Positions 31,157-41,662 of a stretch of DNA of 64,000 nucleotides are shown here, piece after piece. The position numbers and the translations under genes are program-made. The stretch lies in the NCBI RefSeq assembly GCF_029542785.1, contig NC_083372.1:960656-1024655 (forward strand). The letters run 5' to 3'. The notes under the pieces were generated by a model. The model was given only the letters and a program-made list of their open reading frames with translations, was not told the origin of the DNA and ran no database searches. Origin of the DNA: Malassezia japonica. Its lineage: Eukaryota; Basidiomycota; Malasseziomycetes; Malasseziales; Malasseziaceae. Position 1 is the stretch's first letter; every line of letters begins with the position of its first letter.

Positions 31157-32044
31157 ATGCGACTGAGATGGATCGTGTGGTTGAGTAGCGCGCTCGCGGT
31201 TAGCGCACACGTCTCGAGTCCCGACATACCAAAGGTTCATGCTGGCGAGGCCCACCGTATTGCGAAGGACGACCCTTCCAAGGTGACCAAGTACGAGCCT
31301 GATCAAGTATACCACAAGGTATCGCTCGATCCCAAGCCTCGGCCCGGCGATAACACGTCGCTGGGCTGGGCCAACCCAAGTGACAGGAACGGAAGCATGT
31401 TGGATGTATGTAACCTATTCTCACACAGCTCGTTGGCAATGGGTATCGTGAACCTATTAATGCCATCATTTCGGGTCAATCCGACCCAAGCGTTTTGAGC
31501 GAGCAGGGTCTTTTGGACTATGTGCGGTACGCAGCGAGTCTTACGCAGTTCAATTGGGTTCTCGTTTGAATGCCTACACATCCATCTTGGTGGTCTGCAA
31601 CATGCGAACTTGGGCGACGGCAATGGTTGGGTGCCGCAACTGTTTGAGTACCGCAGCTTGCTCTTCCCTGGCTCGCCGGGTGTGTGGGTGGGCTCGTGCT
31701 GGGAGAGCTTGGCTGGAGGCAACCACTTTCGCGTATGGAAGCAGAATGGCACGGAGGCGAACACAGGTGCCTGGTTCCTGGCCGTGTCGAAGGAGGAATC
31801 GGTGGCCGAGCAGCACACCATCATCCCGAATGGATACGACGTGGGACGCGATTTGCTCGCCGAAGCGGCCACGCGGGGAGGGTCGTTTGGTGGGCACGCT
31901 TGGCGTGCCACCGTCGAATGGAAGACGGGGCTGTTGCCAGAGGGCAAACGCAGTACGTATTCCCAACTTATGCCAGGTATCAACCACAACATTTCCATCG
32001 ATGGCCGCGTCGCTGTTCTTACTGTTAAACGTACTTCTATCTAG
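31157..32044 (+). CDS. Secreted protein of unknown function
   Basis: Exons 31157-31405, 31429-31526, 31549-31952 and 31977-32044 (introns 23, 22 and 24 nt) give 272 residues. The start MRLRWIVWLSSALAVSAH is a clear signal peptide. Potential N-glycosylation sites NTS, NGS, NGT and NIS follow. The body includes FECLHIHLGGLQHANLG, WVPQLFEYRSLLFPG, VWVGSCWESLAGGNHFRVW and GHAWRATVEW. It is rich in Trp and Gly and resembles no family I can name. The last intron is a multiple of three with no stop, so both spliced and retained forms would be in frame. It lies 41 bp after the arrestin gene and ends 4 bp from the convergent TANGO2 gene. Confidence 0.7.
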
Positions 32045-32048
32045 CTTC

Positions 32049-33070
32049 CTATAATGTCCATTCATATCGCCGCTGGAACTGCTTGCATGCCATTTCCCCT
32101 TCTTGCGGATGGGTAAAATCAATGCGCGTCGGAGGTGCATCACCTTGCAGACGGTATACATCGCGCTCCACATAAATTGCGCGTCGCGGTGAGGAACGTG
32201 TAATGAGCAGAACAGTCGAAGTACGCGTGCCGTACCACCCAACAGGGGTGGGTTGTTTGTTTGCCTTGTTCTCTTCTTGCTCTTTCAGCGTCGCAAATTG
32301 CGACCGATCAGCGCTGCTGGGCATCGGAACGGGGTCGACACAGATGGTATTGCGCATATCTTCTTGAACGCGGGGCACCCCCGCAGAATAACTCAATATA
32401 CCAAAGGTCTCCTCAATCAGATTCTCCATAGACGGTCGTTTCTGGAGAACGTCGTGCAGCATGGCCTGTGCGCGATGGACCTTTGGCCATGGCGTAGAGA
32501 GCGTGCTGTTACTCAAGGCATTTACATGTGGGCCGGCGCCCTGTGAGGGGGTGAGGATCTTTCCGCTGTACTTGTCGTCGCCCCGGTTCGTGACGTACCC
32601 AATGTGCGCACGGCCATCACTGATCGAGCCCAACATCAGGTTGAAGCCACCAAACTGTGACTTGTTCTCAGAGACATAATCAAGGTATCTTTGGATATCA
32701 GACGTCTTTGCAGCTGTTTTAGCATGCTCGCGGAGCCAGGAAAAGACCAATTCACCCCGCGAATGCAATGGGCCCTTTTGCGCAGCTTTGACCGCGGCAG
32801 GCTCGGTAAAATTGGTCAGGATCGCGACAGAACCAGAGCGCGTCATTCCGAACCAGGTACCCCCTGCTTTGGAATCTAATCCGCACATAATATCGCCCGG
32901 TTGTTCTGCGGCACTCGGCTCACCATTCGCGTCACGCCATTGCGCAGGTGAAGCAGGTCGGGCCAAGAACTCGTCACGATTGTCGGCTAGAATCCTAGCA
33001 TTAGAAGATCCACCTTGCATACATACAAGCTATAATCTGGGTCATCTGTAGCCCAAATCAAAATGCACAT
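32049..33070 (-). CDS. TANGO2 homologue (NRDE domain)
   Basis: Exons 33070-33027 and 32994-32049, joined across a 32-nt intron, give 329 residues. Splicing restores the family opening MCILIWATDDPDYSLILADNRDEF, with the NRDE-type motif and a Cys at position 2 that could act as an N-terminal nucleophile. Later motifs are GLDSKAGGTWFGMTRSGSVAILTN, SRGELVFSWL, FGGFNLMLGSI and NALSNSTLSTPWPKV. TANGO2 proteins occur in mitochondria and the cytosol and have been tied to Golgi organisation, heme trafficking and acyl-CoA handling; the biochemical role is unsettled. The gene lies between the secreted orphan and a tRNA-Phe pair. Confidence 0.88.
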
Positions 33071-33121
33071 CGTCCCAGACGATGGCCAAAAAGTTATTCA
33101 GAGCACGAAGAAATAAAAAAA

Positions 33122-33230
33122 TGCTCCCAACCTGGTTCGAACAGGTGACCTCAAGAAGGACTGAGGAATCCTATTGAAGGCAATTTTTGCTTACTTCAGT
33201 CTTGCGCTCTGCCAGCTGAGCTATAGGAGC
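33122..33230 (-). tRNA. tRNA-Phe (GAA), intron-containing, copy 1
   Basis: On the minus strand the acceptor stem is GCTCCTA/TGGGAGC, the D stem GCTC/GAGC, the anticodon stem CAAGA/TCTTG with loop CTGAAG (anticodon GAA), and the T arm ACCTG-TTCGAAC-CAGGT. The intron is about 36 nt (33158-33193), placed after base 37 as in other eukaryotic nuclear tRNAs. The discriminator is A. A near-identical copy lies 81 bp away. Confidence 0.92.
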
Positions 33231-33311
33231 GCACTTGTGCAATTGGCTGTGCCTTATACGTATACAAATGAGTCAACCTATCACGTGGCTCGTATTAACG
33301 ATGCAAAAAAG

Positions 33312-33416
33312 TGCTCCCAACCTGGTTCGAACAGGTGACCTCAAGAAGGACTGTTGAATCCTAGTGAAGGCGAATTAGGCTTCAGTCTTGCGCTCTGCCA
33401 GCTGAGCTATAGGAGC
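33312..33416 (-). tRNA. tRNA-Phe (GAA), intron-containing, copy 2
   Basis: The mature part is the same as that of the copy at 33122-33230: same stems, anticodon GAA and T arm. The intron is shorter (about 32 nt, 33348-33379) and differs in sequence. The pair is a tandem duplication in which exons stayed fixed while introns drifted. Confidence 0.92.
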
Positions 33417-33520
33417 AATACACGTACTAGGAAAGCCAAAGTAAGCGTACATAAGTGCTTCAGAGAGGAAAAAAGTACGCACGCGACGGTTTTGCGCTGC
33501 TTTCCTGCGCACCGAGCGGT

Positions 33521-33912
33521 ATGCTTTTTTGCCCTAACTGCGCCAATGTGGTGACGGTCCTACCGTCATCCAGCACTGGCGAGAATAAATGGACATGCCC
33601 AACATGTCCATTTGAATTCCCTATGGACCGCCAAGTGACCTCGCGCATACGTCTCGAGCGCAAGCAGGTCGACGACGTGATGGGCGGTGAGGACAGTTGG
33701 AAAAACGTCGACAGCACAGATGGTATGTTTATCACATTTGACCGAAGCTGTGTGCCCCAAGTGCGACAACAGCCGTGCCTACTATATGCAGCTCCAGATT
33801 CGGTCTGCTGACGAACCGAGTACGTATTTACGATCTTGCGTGCTAATTCACAGTGACGACCTTCTTTAAGTGCACCAAGTCGCAGTGCGGCTTTCAGTGG
33901 CGCGAAAACTAG
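33521..33912 (+). CDS. RPC11: RNA polymerase III subunit C11 (Rpc11)
   Basis: Exons 33521-33722, 33748-33819 and 33854-33912 (introns 25 and 34 nt) give 110 residues, the usual family length. An N-terminal zinc ribbon (MLFCPNCANVV, then WTCPTCPFEF) is followed by RKQVDDVMGGEDSWKNVDSTD. A TFIIS-like C-terminal ribbon follows: AVCPKCDNSRAYYMQLQIRSADEPM, then FFKCTKSQCGFQWREN. The hairpin RSADEP contains the acidic residues that drive transcript cleavage. Rpc11 provides RNA cleavage and termination-reinitiation for Pol III. Its neighbours include four tRNA genes within 6 kb, probably by chance. Confidence 0.95.
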
Positions 33913-34050
33913 CGATGGCCTCTATACCCCTCCATAGCCGCTCAGCCTGTCCACGCGCTTGTGAAAACGGCCTTCCCCGGAGTTGCCACCTCCACACTGA
34001 GACGTTGCGCTCTTACCCCTTGCGAATGGGCCAGTGAGGGGATCGACGCC

Positions 34051-36065
34051 ATGTCCGATCTGATGCAATCTGGCGGAGCCATATCACAGGACTCTTCGTC
34101 CGATTCATATGGACTCTTTGCCGATAGCCCAATTCAGTTTTTCTTTTCGCGATATGCCGTTGCAATGGTGGTCATGGTAGGTGGCTGCGCTTATCCAGGT
34201 TATCGTCACGAATCGCATCCAGCATGTGTGCACTCCATATGGGCGTCCTGCACGCATATCATCATTGGAGAGGGTGCTGTTACGGCTCCCTGCGATCGTT
34301 ATGCTCTCCTACTCTCTCTGGGGTTTGGTGAAAGCCATGGTCCAAGATACGTCTACCGCCTCTGCCCAAAATTGGTTGGCCTACATCCGCCCCCTGATCC
34401 CCACCTCTGCGCAACCAGCTAAAAATGAGTCGCTGCTTTGGTTTGCATTCCTTGGTGCTTGTGTAGCGCAGTGCATTAGTACTGCGATTCGCTCCCTGGA
34501 GCTTGCGTACGTCGCCGTTCTAACGCAGGACTTCCCACGAGGATCCCTCGACATTCAACCTTGTCGGGTTTGGGTTCATTTTGTATATTCACGCGAATGC
34601 CCGCGAATTCAAGCCCAATGCTCATGTGTTCCTGATTCTCATTGGCAAGGTGGTGGAGTTACTTGGAATGAACATTTTCCTATGCCGCAACCCCCCCATT
34701 CTGTCTCGCCTGTTCTTTACCATGGCGCTGAGCGTGGTAATGTCAATTCATTACCTGTATACCGCTATGTGCACTGATGAATATCCGATCATCCACAGCG
34801 GCGGCCGTCTCATGGAAGTGTGCATATCTGCCGTGATTCTCTTGACGCTCTTCCTGCACGCCATGACAATGTACTTTGTCGATGGTTCTGTTGATTTCCG
34901 TCGTTTGGTATTCCATCGCAGCAACATGCCGCGGCGAACTGACGATTTTTCGCTTGCTGTATTGAAACTCGGCTCTGCTTGCTTGCATGCAACGCAGCTC
35001 ACAGGTCTTTCTTGTGAGTTGAAAGCACTTGATGCACCGATGCATACCTATGTGGAACTTTATCCTGATGGCCGCACCGTGATTGAGCACAGCATCGAAG
35101 ACTATGAAAAGATGGAGTGCGATGGCATCAATGCCTTCGAAAAAGAGATCAAAGACGTACGCGTGGAAATGGAACAGAGTCGCGTGGAAATGGGCGGCGT
35201 GGTACGTGGCGTGGACAAGATGCGTGCGATGTGGAACTTTTTCGGAACGTTATTTGAAATCTTGTGGCACATGGTTAGCGAAGTGGGGCTATACTTTGCG
35301 CACTATTTGCCGGAGCCTCCTGACTTTGTTCGCAACATCCCACGGAATGTTCGCCTCATCTGGCATGGGACCACTGGCGAAGCTCAGCGTATGGCACGTC
35401 TCGAGCACGAGTCCTTGCAGCGCACACAGGCGATCCGGGCTCATGAGCGGATGGAGCATCTGCGGCGGCGGCGCGATCTGCAGATCCTTCGGCAACGCTC
35501 GCCCTCGACCTGGAGTCGAGATGACGACTTGAATGCCGCGGAACTGGTCGCTTTGGCGGAAAATTCACAGTCCAACAGCACGTCACTTGTCGCTTTCCAA
35601 GATGTGCTTGTGAAGCATATGCTGCGCCCAGATCACGCACCTCCGTTGACGCGCAGCGAGTACCGTCAGATGGCTACGCCTCCGGAAACGCCGCCCAACT
35701 CCGATTCGTGGATGTCGTTTCTATCCGCACGTGCCGAACTGTCCAACACACGCACCGACTCGGATCGCCATACACAGCTCACGCTGGTGCGTCTTCTGCA
35801 GGAGCGACGCGATGCGCTATGGGCCCAATCGCCTGATACTTTTGATCGGGAACGGGCGCGGCTGTGTGTCGTCTGCTGTTCTGAGGATCGTACAATCATC
35901 TGCTGGCCGTGTCGCTGTCTTGCTTTATGTGATAGCTGTCGCGGCACACTGGCAAACCAGCAGCACGCGCTCCTCGCGCTGCATGCTTCGCAGGCGCGCG
36001 CCATGCAGCTATGCCCGACCTGTCGCGCCCCGATCGCCGCCTTCTCGCGCCTGTACTTGCCATAG
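34051..36065 (+). CDS. Asi1/Asi3-like multi-pass membrane RING ubiquitin ligase
   Basis: Exons 34051-34176, 34199-34506 and 34529-36065, with two 22-nt introns, give 656 residues. The N-terminal half has about five hydrophobic segments (RYAVAMVVM; VLLRLPAIVMLSYSLWGLV; LLWFAFLGACVAQCIS; a segment with EDPSTFNLVGFGFILYI just after the second splice; VCISAVILLTLFLHAMTMYFV). A coiled, charged middle follows. The C-terminus is a RING of the type CVVCCSEDRTIICWPCRCLALCDSC, then a spacer and CPTCRAPI. Membrane segments plus a C-terminal RING resemble budding-yeast Asi1/Asi3, inner-nuclear-membrane ligases that degrade misplaced membrane proteins and latent Stp1/2. The resemblance is by layout and a few motifs, so the nuclear role is inferred. 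Confidence 0.72.
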
Positions 36066-36118
36066 ATGACTAAGCATATGGAAACGCGCGACGCGTCGGG
36101 CTTTACCTTTGCGCGGCG

Positions 36119-37839
36119 ATGACGACGCAGTTCGACAACGTCTATCACGGCGCGGGTACCTCTCTCGGCAAGATCCGCTTCTCGAATGCGGGTCTGGGAT
36201 GGAAACCGTTGGACGAAGGTTCCACGGTGACGATTCCCGCTGACCAAATTGTAGGATTTTCGTGGTGCCGGTACGTTTTCCTACTCACGCAGTGTGGCGC
36301 GCAACTTCCAGCTGCGCATTGAGTTGAAGGGTGATGACAAGGATGAGGAGAGCCACTTTGCCTCGTTCGAAAACTTTCAGCGCGATGATCAAGAGCGCCT
36401 TGCCGAGGTCTTGCAGGAGTGCTACGACAAGAAGCTAGAGGTCGTCGAGGTGTCTGTCCGTGGCTGGAACTGGGGCTCGGCAGAGGTGGATGACAGGGAT
36501 ATGAAGTTCCTGGTGCGGAATAAGCTTGCGTTCTCGCTTCCGCTGTCCAACATTGCCAACAGCAACATTGCGGGTCGCACCGAGGTCTCCATGGAATTCC
36601 TCAACCCAAAGGAACAGCAGCCTGAGCAGAACACCGGTGCGTCATCCAACGCAGGCGGTCTTCCGTTCAATGGGCCCAAGAAAAACCGTCCGGACCAGCT
36701 GGTTGAGATGCGGCTTTACATTCCGGGCCAGATCGAGAAGGAGGAGGAAGAGAAGGGATCTGGCGACGAAGAGGAGGAGGAAGAGGAGGAGGAAGAAGAG
36801 AGCGCAGCTGCTGCATTCCACAATGCGATCAAGGCCAAGGCCGATATTGGTCAGGTGGCTGGCGACGGTATTCTTGTCCTCAAGGAGGTCCTGGTGCTTA
36901 CGCCCCGTGGCCGCTACGATATCGACCTCTTCCCTCAGTTCTTGCGGTTGCGCGGTAAGACGTACGACTATAAGATTCTCTACTCGTCCATCACGCAACT
37001 CTTCTTGCTGCCGAAGCCTGACGATATCCATGTGCTATTTGTCATCGCACTGGAGCCGCCGATCCGCCAAGGTCAGACGCGCTACCCTTACCTCGTCTTG
37101 CAATTCCCTCGTGAGGAAGAGATGGATGCTGAGCTCAACCTTGATGAGGAAACGATCCAGACCAAGTACGAAGGCAAACTGAAAAAGCGCTACGAAGAGC
37201 CAACCTTCCGCATCGTCACCAACCTCTTCCGTGTGCTCTCGCAGCAGAAGGTCAACGTTCCCACTGGTTTCACCAGCAGCACTGGCCAAGAGAGCGTGCG
37301 TTGTAATGTCAAGGCCAACGATGGTACTCTCTACCCGTTGAACAAGAGCCTGATTTGGGTGTCGAAGCAGACGATTCTTGTGCCCTACAGCGATATCCAC
37401 CAGCTTGTATTTAGCCGTGTGGGTGGTGCTGTGGCATCGGCCAAGACATTTGATTTGCGTGTGGCTACGCGCCACGGAGGCGACCACACTTTCCAGTCCA
37501 TCAGCCGCGAGGAGTTCGACTCTCTGAACAATTTCTTTGCAGAGCGCAAGATCCGCATCAAGAACGAGCTCGCAGACGAGGCAAGCGGTATGGGTACCGC
37601 TGTAGACGAGCTTCTGGGCGATGATGACGACGCCAAGCCACTTCCGGGCGATGACGATGACGACGACGAAGAAGGTAAGTTTCCCCGTTCAACACTGACA
37701 CACAGACGACGAAGACTTCGAGGAGGAGTCCGACGACGATGGCGGAAGTCCTTCGGAGGCATCCAGTGGCGAGGACGACGAAGAGTTTGCGGCACCGTCC
37801 GAGGACGAGAAGCCCAAGGTCAAGAAGCAAAAGACATAG
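36119..37839 (+). CDS. POB3: FACT complex subunit Pob3 (SSRP1)
   Basis: Exons 36119-36270, 36293-37674 and 37706-37839 (introns 22 and 31 nt) give 555 residues, the standard fungal Pob3 length. Signatures: FDNVYHGAGTSLGKIRFSNAGLGWK, then the paired PH-like domains with LRGKTYDYKILYSSITQLFLLPKPDD, YPYLVLQFPREEEM and QESVRCNVKANDGTLYPL. An acidic loop (about 12 Glu) sits in the middle and an acidic tail at the end. There is no HMG box, as expected in fungi, where Nhp6-type proteins supply it. With Spt16 it reorganises nucleosomes during transcription and replication. The second intron interrupts the acidic tail. Confidence 0.95.
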
Positions 37840-37903
37840 ACACCATAGCGTCTCAAGAGATCGGGCATGGATCGGGCCTCTGGGGATTTCGCCCTTATCG
37901 ACG

Positions 37904-38795
37904 ATGTCTCAAGACGGCGTGCTGGTGATCGGCGTTGGGTATGTCTCGCGCTTTGCGCTGCTAATACACAGGGGTCCCACAAGCTCGGGCAAGACGACGG
38001 TAGTGCAAAATTTACTTGCACTTTTGCGACCTGCGCAAGATGCACCTGAACCGGATCCCATCCGCTCGGTCCACATTCTGCACCAGGACGACTTTTGTCC
38101 GCCAAAAGACCAGATGCCATGGAATGAAAAGTGGAAGGTCACCGACTGGGATACACCTCATGGATCGGTACGTACCACGCGTCAGCACGCTTATCGATCA
38201 GTCTGATTACCGACGTTTGGAAGGCGTCATTGAATATTTCCGTCAACACGCTCGTCTTCCTAGTGATTTTGAAAGCCACGAGTACCGAAGGAGTGACTAT
38301 GACTGCACACTCTCTCCTGCTGTGCTGAAGCAATGGCGTGACAAATTCCACGCTCCACGCACTTCGCCCTTGCTCGTCACGCGTGATGGCCAACTCGCTT
38401 CGCACGTCCATATCCTTATTGTTGAAGGGTTCTTGACCTTTTTCGACACTCGCGTATCCAATCTTTTGCAAGTACGCCTATTCTTGCGAGTCTCGAAGCA
38501 TCTAATCAAAAAACGCCGTGACGAACGTGCAAACTATGTTCTCGAAGACGGCGAAGTCTGGGTTGACCCTCCTTTTTACTTTGACGAGATCGTTTGGCCG
38601 GCCTACTTGGAAGCACACGCACGCATGTTTGCAAACGGAGACGTCGAAAAAGGTGCCCCGATCGAAACTACTTCGCGCGATTCGGATGGTGGCCCTGTAC
38701 CCCACTTGACTTTGATCGAAGCAGAAGATCGGGGTACTGAAGCTGTTGTACAAGACGCATGCAACGCTATCTACACATTTGCCTGGAAGCAATAA
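37904..38795 (+). CDS. NRK1: Nicotinamide riboside kinase-like P-loop kinase
   Basis: Exons 37904-37938, 37972-38167 and 38202-38795 (introns 33 and 34 nt) give 274 residues. Splicing builds the Walker A loop IGVGGPTSSGKTTV. The substrate segment HQDDFCPPKDQMPW and then VTDWDTPHGS match nicotinamide riboside kinases more than uridine kinases. LIVEGFLTFFD and the LID-like KKRRDERANYV complete the fold. The enzyme phosphorylates nicotinamide riboside to NMN in NAD salvage. The tail after VDPPFYFDEIVWPAYLEAH is longer than in the human enzyme. The second acceptor is inferred from the frame and family spacing, with no independent evidence. Confidence 0.83.
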
Positions 38796-38852
38796 TGCAC
38801 TGTAGCAAAAGAAGCAACCCACTGTGTACTTTACAGAACCGCAGCAAAAAAG

Positions 38853-38951
38853 AGACCCGACCGGGGGTCGAACCCGGGACCTGCGCCAGCCAGTTTACTA
38901 GACAACCGTGCCTACCGGAAAGCGCCACTCGTTCCTCTGAGCTATCAGGCC
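38853..38951 (-). tRNA. tRNA-Arg (CCG), intron-containing
   Basis: The acceptor stem is GGCCTGA/TCGGGTC, the D stem GCTC/GAGT, the anticodon stem GCGCT/GGCGC with loop TTCCGG (anticodon CCG), and the T arm CCGGG-TTCGACC-CCCGG. A 26-nt intron occupies about 38889-38914. The discriminator is U, as in the tentative Arg tRNA at 761. Confidence 0.85.
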
Positions 38952-39195
38952 ATTCTTTCAGAAAGGATAGCAGTCAAGAATATTTAAACACATAGACGCT
39001 ACGAAGCAAGAGGGCGATGCTTTTTACGTCAGTTCTTCTTGAATGCTCTCTTGGGGCGCCTTTACTTCATTTGCACCAAAGCGTAGATCCCAAAGCCGGA
39101 ATTAGCGCACAAATGAAAAGTTCAGTGCACACATGTACCTCCTTTTCGCAGCTTCTGCCACGCAAGCAACCTCAATAAGGTATGGTATCGTGAGA

Positions 39196-39600
39196 TTACT
39201 TGTTCTTGGTCAAGCTGAGTGTTAGAAATATCATGTCGCAGCACATACCGGTAGCTGAAGCGCTTGCGTGTGGATGCAAACTCGCCAAGCTTATGACCAA
39301 CCATCTCTTCCGTGACCGACACAGGGATGTGGTGCTTGCCGTTGTGAACAAGGAACTTGAGCCTACTGTTAGTACATCCTTAGCTCGTACCCAACAAAGT
39401 TTGGCAGGATCGTGCAACTCCGCGCGTTGGTACGGATAGGGGTATTGTTTTTCAGCGCCTGCTGCAGGTTCGGGAAAGGCACAAAGAAAGGGCCTGAGGT
39501 GTTAGTACATGACCATAAAATACATTGACACCAAGTAGATATGCGCCATCTACATACCTTTCCACGCAGACCGCGAGAGGAGCACCGCAGAGTTCAACAT
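39196..39600 (-). CDS. RSM19: Mitochondrial small-subunit ribosomal protein uS19m
   Basis: Four exons: 39600-39558, 39493-39391, 39365-39249 and 39214-39196. The introns are 64, 25 and 34 nt. The product has 93 residues and reads SRSAWKGPFFVPF at the start, then [45 protein letters not shown], which is the uS19 core ([18 protein letters not shown]). The last exon codes only for the final six residues and the stop. uS19m sits in the head of the mitochondrial small subunit. The product has no cleavable presequence, as is usual for this protein. The start lies 57 bp downstream of the NPY1 stop, same strand. Confidence 0.92.
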
Positions 39601-39657
39601 GGTGCGACGAAAAGCGACGTTTGCCGCGTGCTTCTAAAATCGAGGATTTATGTACCA

Positions 39658-41096
39658 CTACAATTTCGCCCTGGCCGGCGCGTTTCCGCGCGCCCAAGCG
39701 GCAAGCAGTACATGGGCCATGGCCGTAGGCGGGGGCACGCTGCGTGAGTCAATAGAACGTACAAATAGCGTTCGCCCTTATGCGTAGGAGCATCTTTGCT
39801 CTTCAAGCCAAGCTTCTGCTCAGAAGCGGTGACGGCTGCCAAAACGTCCTTCTTTGATGCAAAGAAAGCCTCCTCGAGCTCGATATCCTGGTCTAGATGC
39901 ACATTTGTGCTGGTATCTTTCGCATAGGCGTATGCACCAAAGAACAGACTCGCTGGAAAAGGCCAGGGTTGCGAGCTGCGTAAGACGATACACGTACCGG
40001 TAGTAGGAGACTTGGTCGGTCTCGATACCAGTCTCTTCCATCGCCTCGCGACGGACCGACTCCTCGATGGATTCACCGGGTTCCACAAAGCCGCTGGGTG
40101 AGCAAGCATCACGTACGCAATACAGGAGTACAGACCCTTCGGCCACATCTTTTGGCGGCCAAGCAGGATGTGCTCATCATCGGCACTGACGATTCCGACA
40201 ATCACGACAGGGTCGGAACGAGGGTAACTGTAGTTCTGCACCGATTCCACAGAAGGGCATGTCGACTTGAGAGGGGAGGCACTGTGCACTGCCTTGACAA
40301 AGGCTGGCTTTCCTTCGGTGACCTTGGAGAGCACAGACGAACACGCACGTTTGTGCCCACCCCAAACCGAGTAGTTCTGGCTTCCGCATGCCGAGCAAAA
40401 TGCGTAGCGCTCGCTCCAGTCCAAAATTGCACGACCGTAAGCAGCGAGGGCAGCGTCTTCCTTTTCCAACTCTCCTGTCAAGATCACCGTACGCATTTGG
40501 AAAACTTTGTATGGCGCATCCTCGGCAGTAAGTGCATCCAACAGTTTGCTGCCAGGAAGTGCATCTTGCTCGGGGACGTTGGGAGGGCGGTAGGAAAGCG
40601 ACACGGCAAAGTACGCCGGGCCACTAGGAACAACATAATCTTGTTCTTTCGCATCGTCCGTGTACTTGAGCGTCTTTGAAGGTGAGCCATCTTCATATAC
40701 ACCAAGGTACATGAGAGAGAGAGCCGGGGCAATGATATTTTGTGTCACACGACTCCAGTGACCATTGTCAGCATCGCTGCGCTTCGTTAGGCCGTAGGTC
40801 TTGGGTCCAAACACCTGGGTCGCGTTCGGTGCGAATGGACGCACGGTGTGCATTATAGTCTCTTCAATGTCTTTCCATCCAAAGAGAGCAAGATTATTAG
40901 GTGCATCGCGACGAACGAGGGGATCACCATGGCTGAACAACACAAATTTTGTATCGGGTTTAACCAGCGCCTGGTTCAGGTACGAGGTGGACTCACGCAG
41001 CCACGACGCACGATTCAGATTTCCGCCGGCGAAATAATTGACTTAGATCAGTATGGTCGACAAACCTGTCTTGAACGAGGGGTAGCGGCTGGCCAT
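39658..41096 (-). CDS. NPY1: NADH pyrophosphatase (Nudix hydrolase)
   Basis: Five exons: 41096-41066, 41041-40117, 40093-39998, 39975-39763 and 39739-39658. The introns are 24, 23, 22 and 23 nt. The product has 448 residues. The NudC-type zinc ribbon is CSACGSQNYSVWGGHKRAC, where the second pair is CX14C-like and incomplete. The Nudix box GFVEPGESIEESVRREAMEETGIE becomes contiguous only after splicing, which supports the exon model. The downstream family motif SQPWPFPASLFFGAYA is present. The enzyme hydrolyses NADH to NMNH and AMP and in yeasts is often peroxisomal; the C-terminus (ARAKL) resembles a PTS1 signal, with AKL as last residues. A 5' exon carrying MASRYPSFKTVNYFAGG is added here from splice signals. 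Confidence 0.92.
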
Positions 41097-41252
41097 CGTG
41101 TCGGAAATACAGCCCGATCTGTAGCATGGGCCACCCTTAACTCCTCCGCGGAGTTAAGGAAACGGAGTTCGAAAGCTAGCTCCGTGGCCAGTGCGTGGAG
41201 AAGCAGTATATAATGCCGCCTTGTTTTCCGTTGTCCAACACATACTAATACC

Positions 41253-41639
41253 ATGAGTAGCAACGTTGAAGCAAACAAGGCTCTTATCAAGGCTTTCTAT
41301 GAGCGCGTGATGAACGGCCACGACTTTACCAACCATAGCGAGTTTATCACTGACGACTTCAAGTCGCATCGTGCCGAGCGTTCGCTTGAAGGCGGTGAGA
41401 ACTGGATAAACACCTTTGGTCACATTGTCAAGTCGTACATGCCGAATTTCAAGTCGGAAATTAAGCATATCCTGGCCGAGGGCGACGAGGTATGGGTCTA
41501 CAGCGAGATCCTCAACTCGGGCGAGTGTGTCCAAGGCAAGCGCCGTGTGAGTGTGGACCGCTTCCATTTCAAGAACGGAAAGGTTGCCGAACACTGGGAT
41601 ATTCAGCAGAACGTTGACCCAGCCACGTATACCATCTAA
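41253..41639 (+). CDS. SnoaL-like (NTF2-fold) small protein
   Basis: A single exon of 128 residues. The pattern (VEANKALIKAFYERVMNGHDF, then a predicted beta sandwich ending VDRFHFKNGKVAEHWDIQQNVDP) is that of the SnoaL-like or NTF2-like fold, in which KVAEHWD is a common closing motif. These proteins include ester cyclases, isomerases and many of unknown role; no reaction can be assigned. The ATG at 41253 has the context ACCATGAG. It is divergent from NPY1, and the 156-bp gap carries TATAATG-like sequence near 41209. An inverted repeat, ACTCCTCCGCGGAGT (41140-41154), lies in the same gap. Confidence 0.75.
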   Translation: MSSNVEANKALIKAFYERVMNGHDFTNHSEFITDDFKSHRAERSLEGGENWINTFGHIVKSYMPNFKSEIKHILAEGDEVWVYSEILNSGECVQGKRRVSVDRFHFKNGKVAEHWDIQQNVDPATYTI

Positions 41640-41662
41640 TATATAGGCATCATTTAAGGTAT

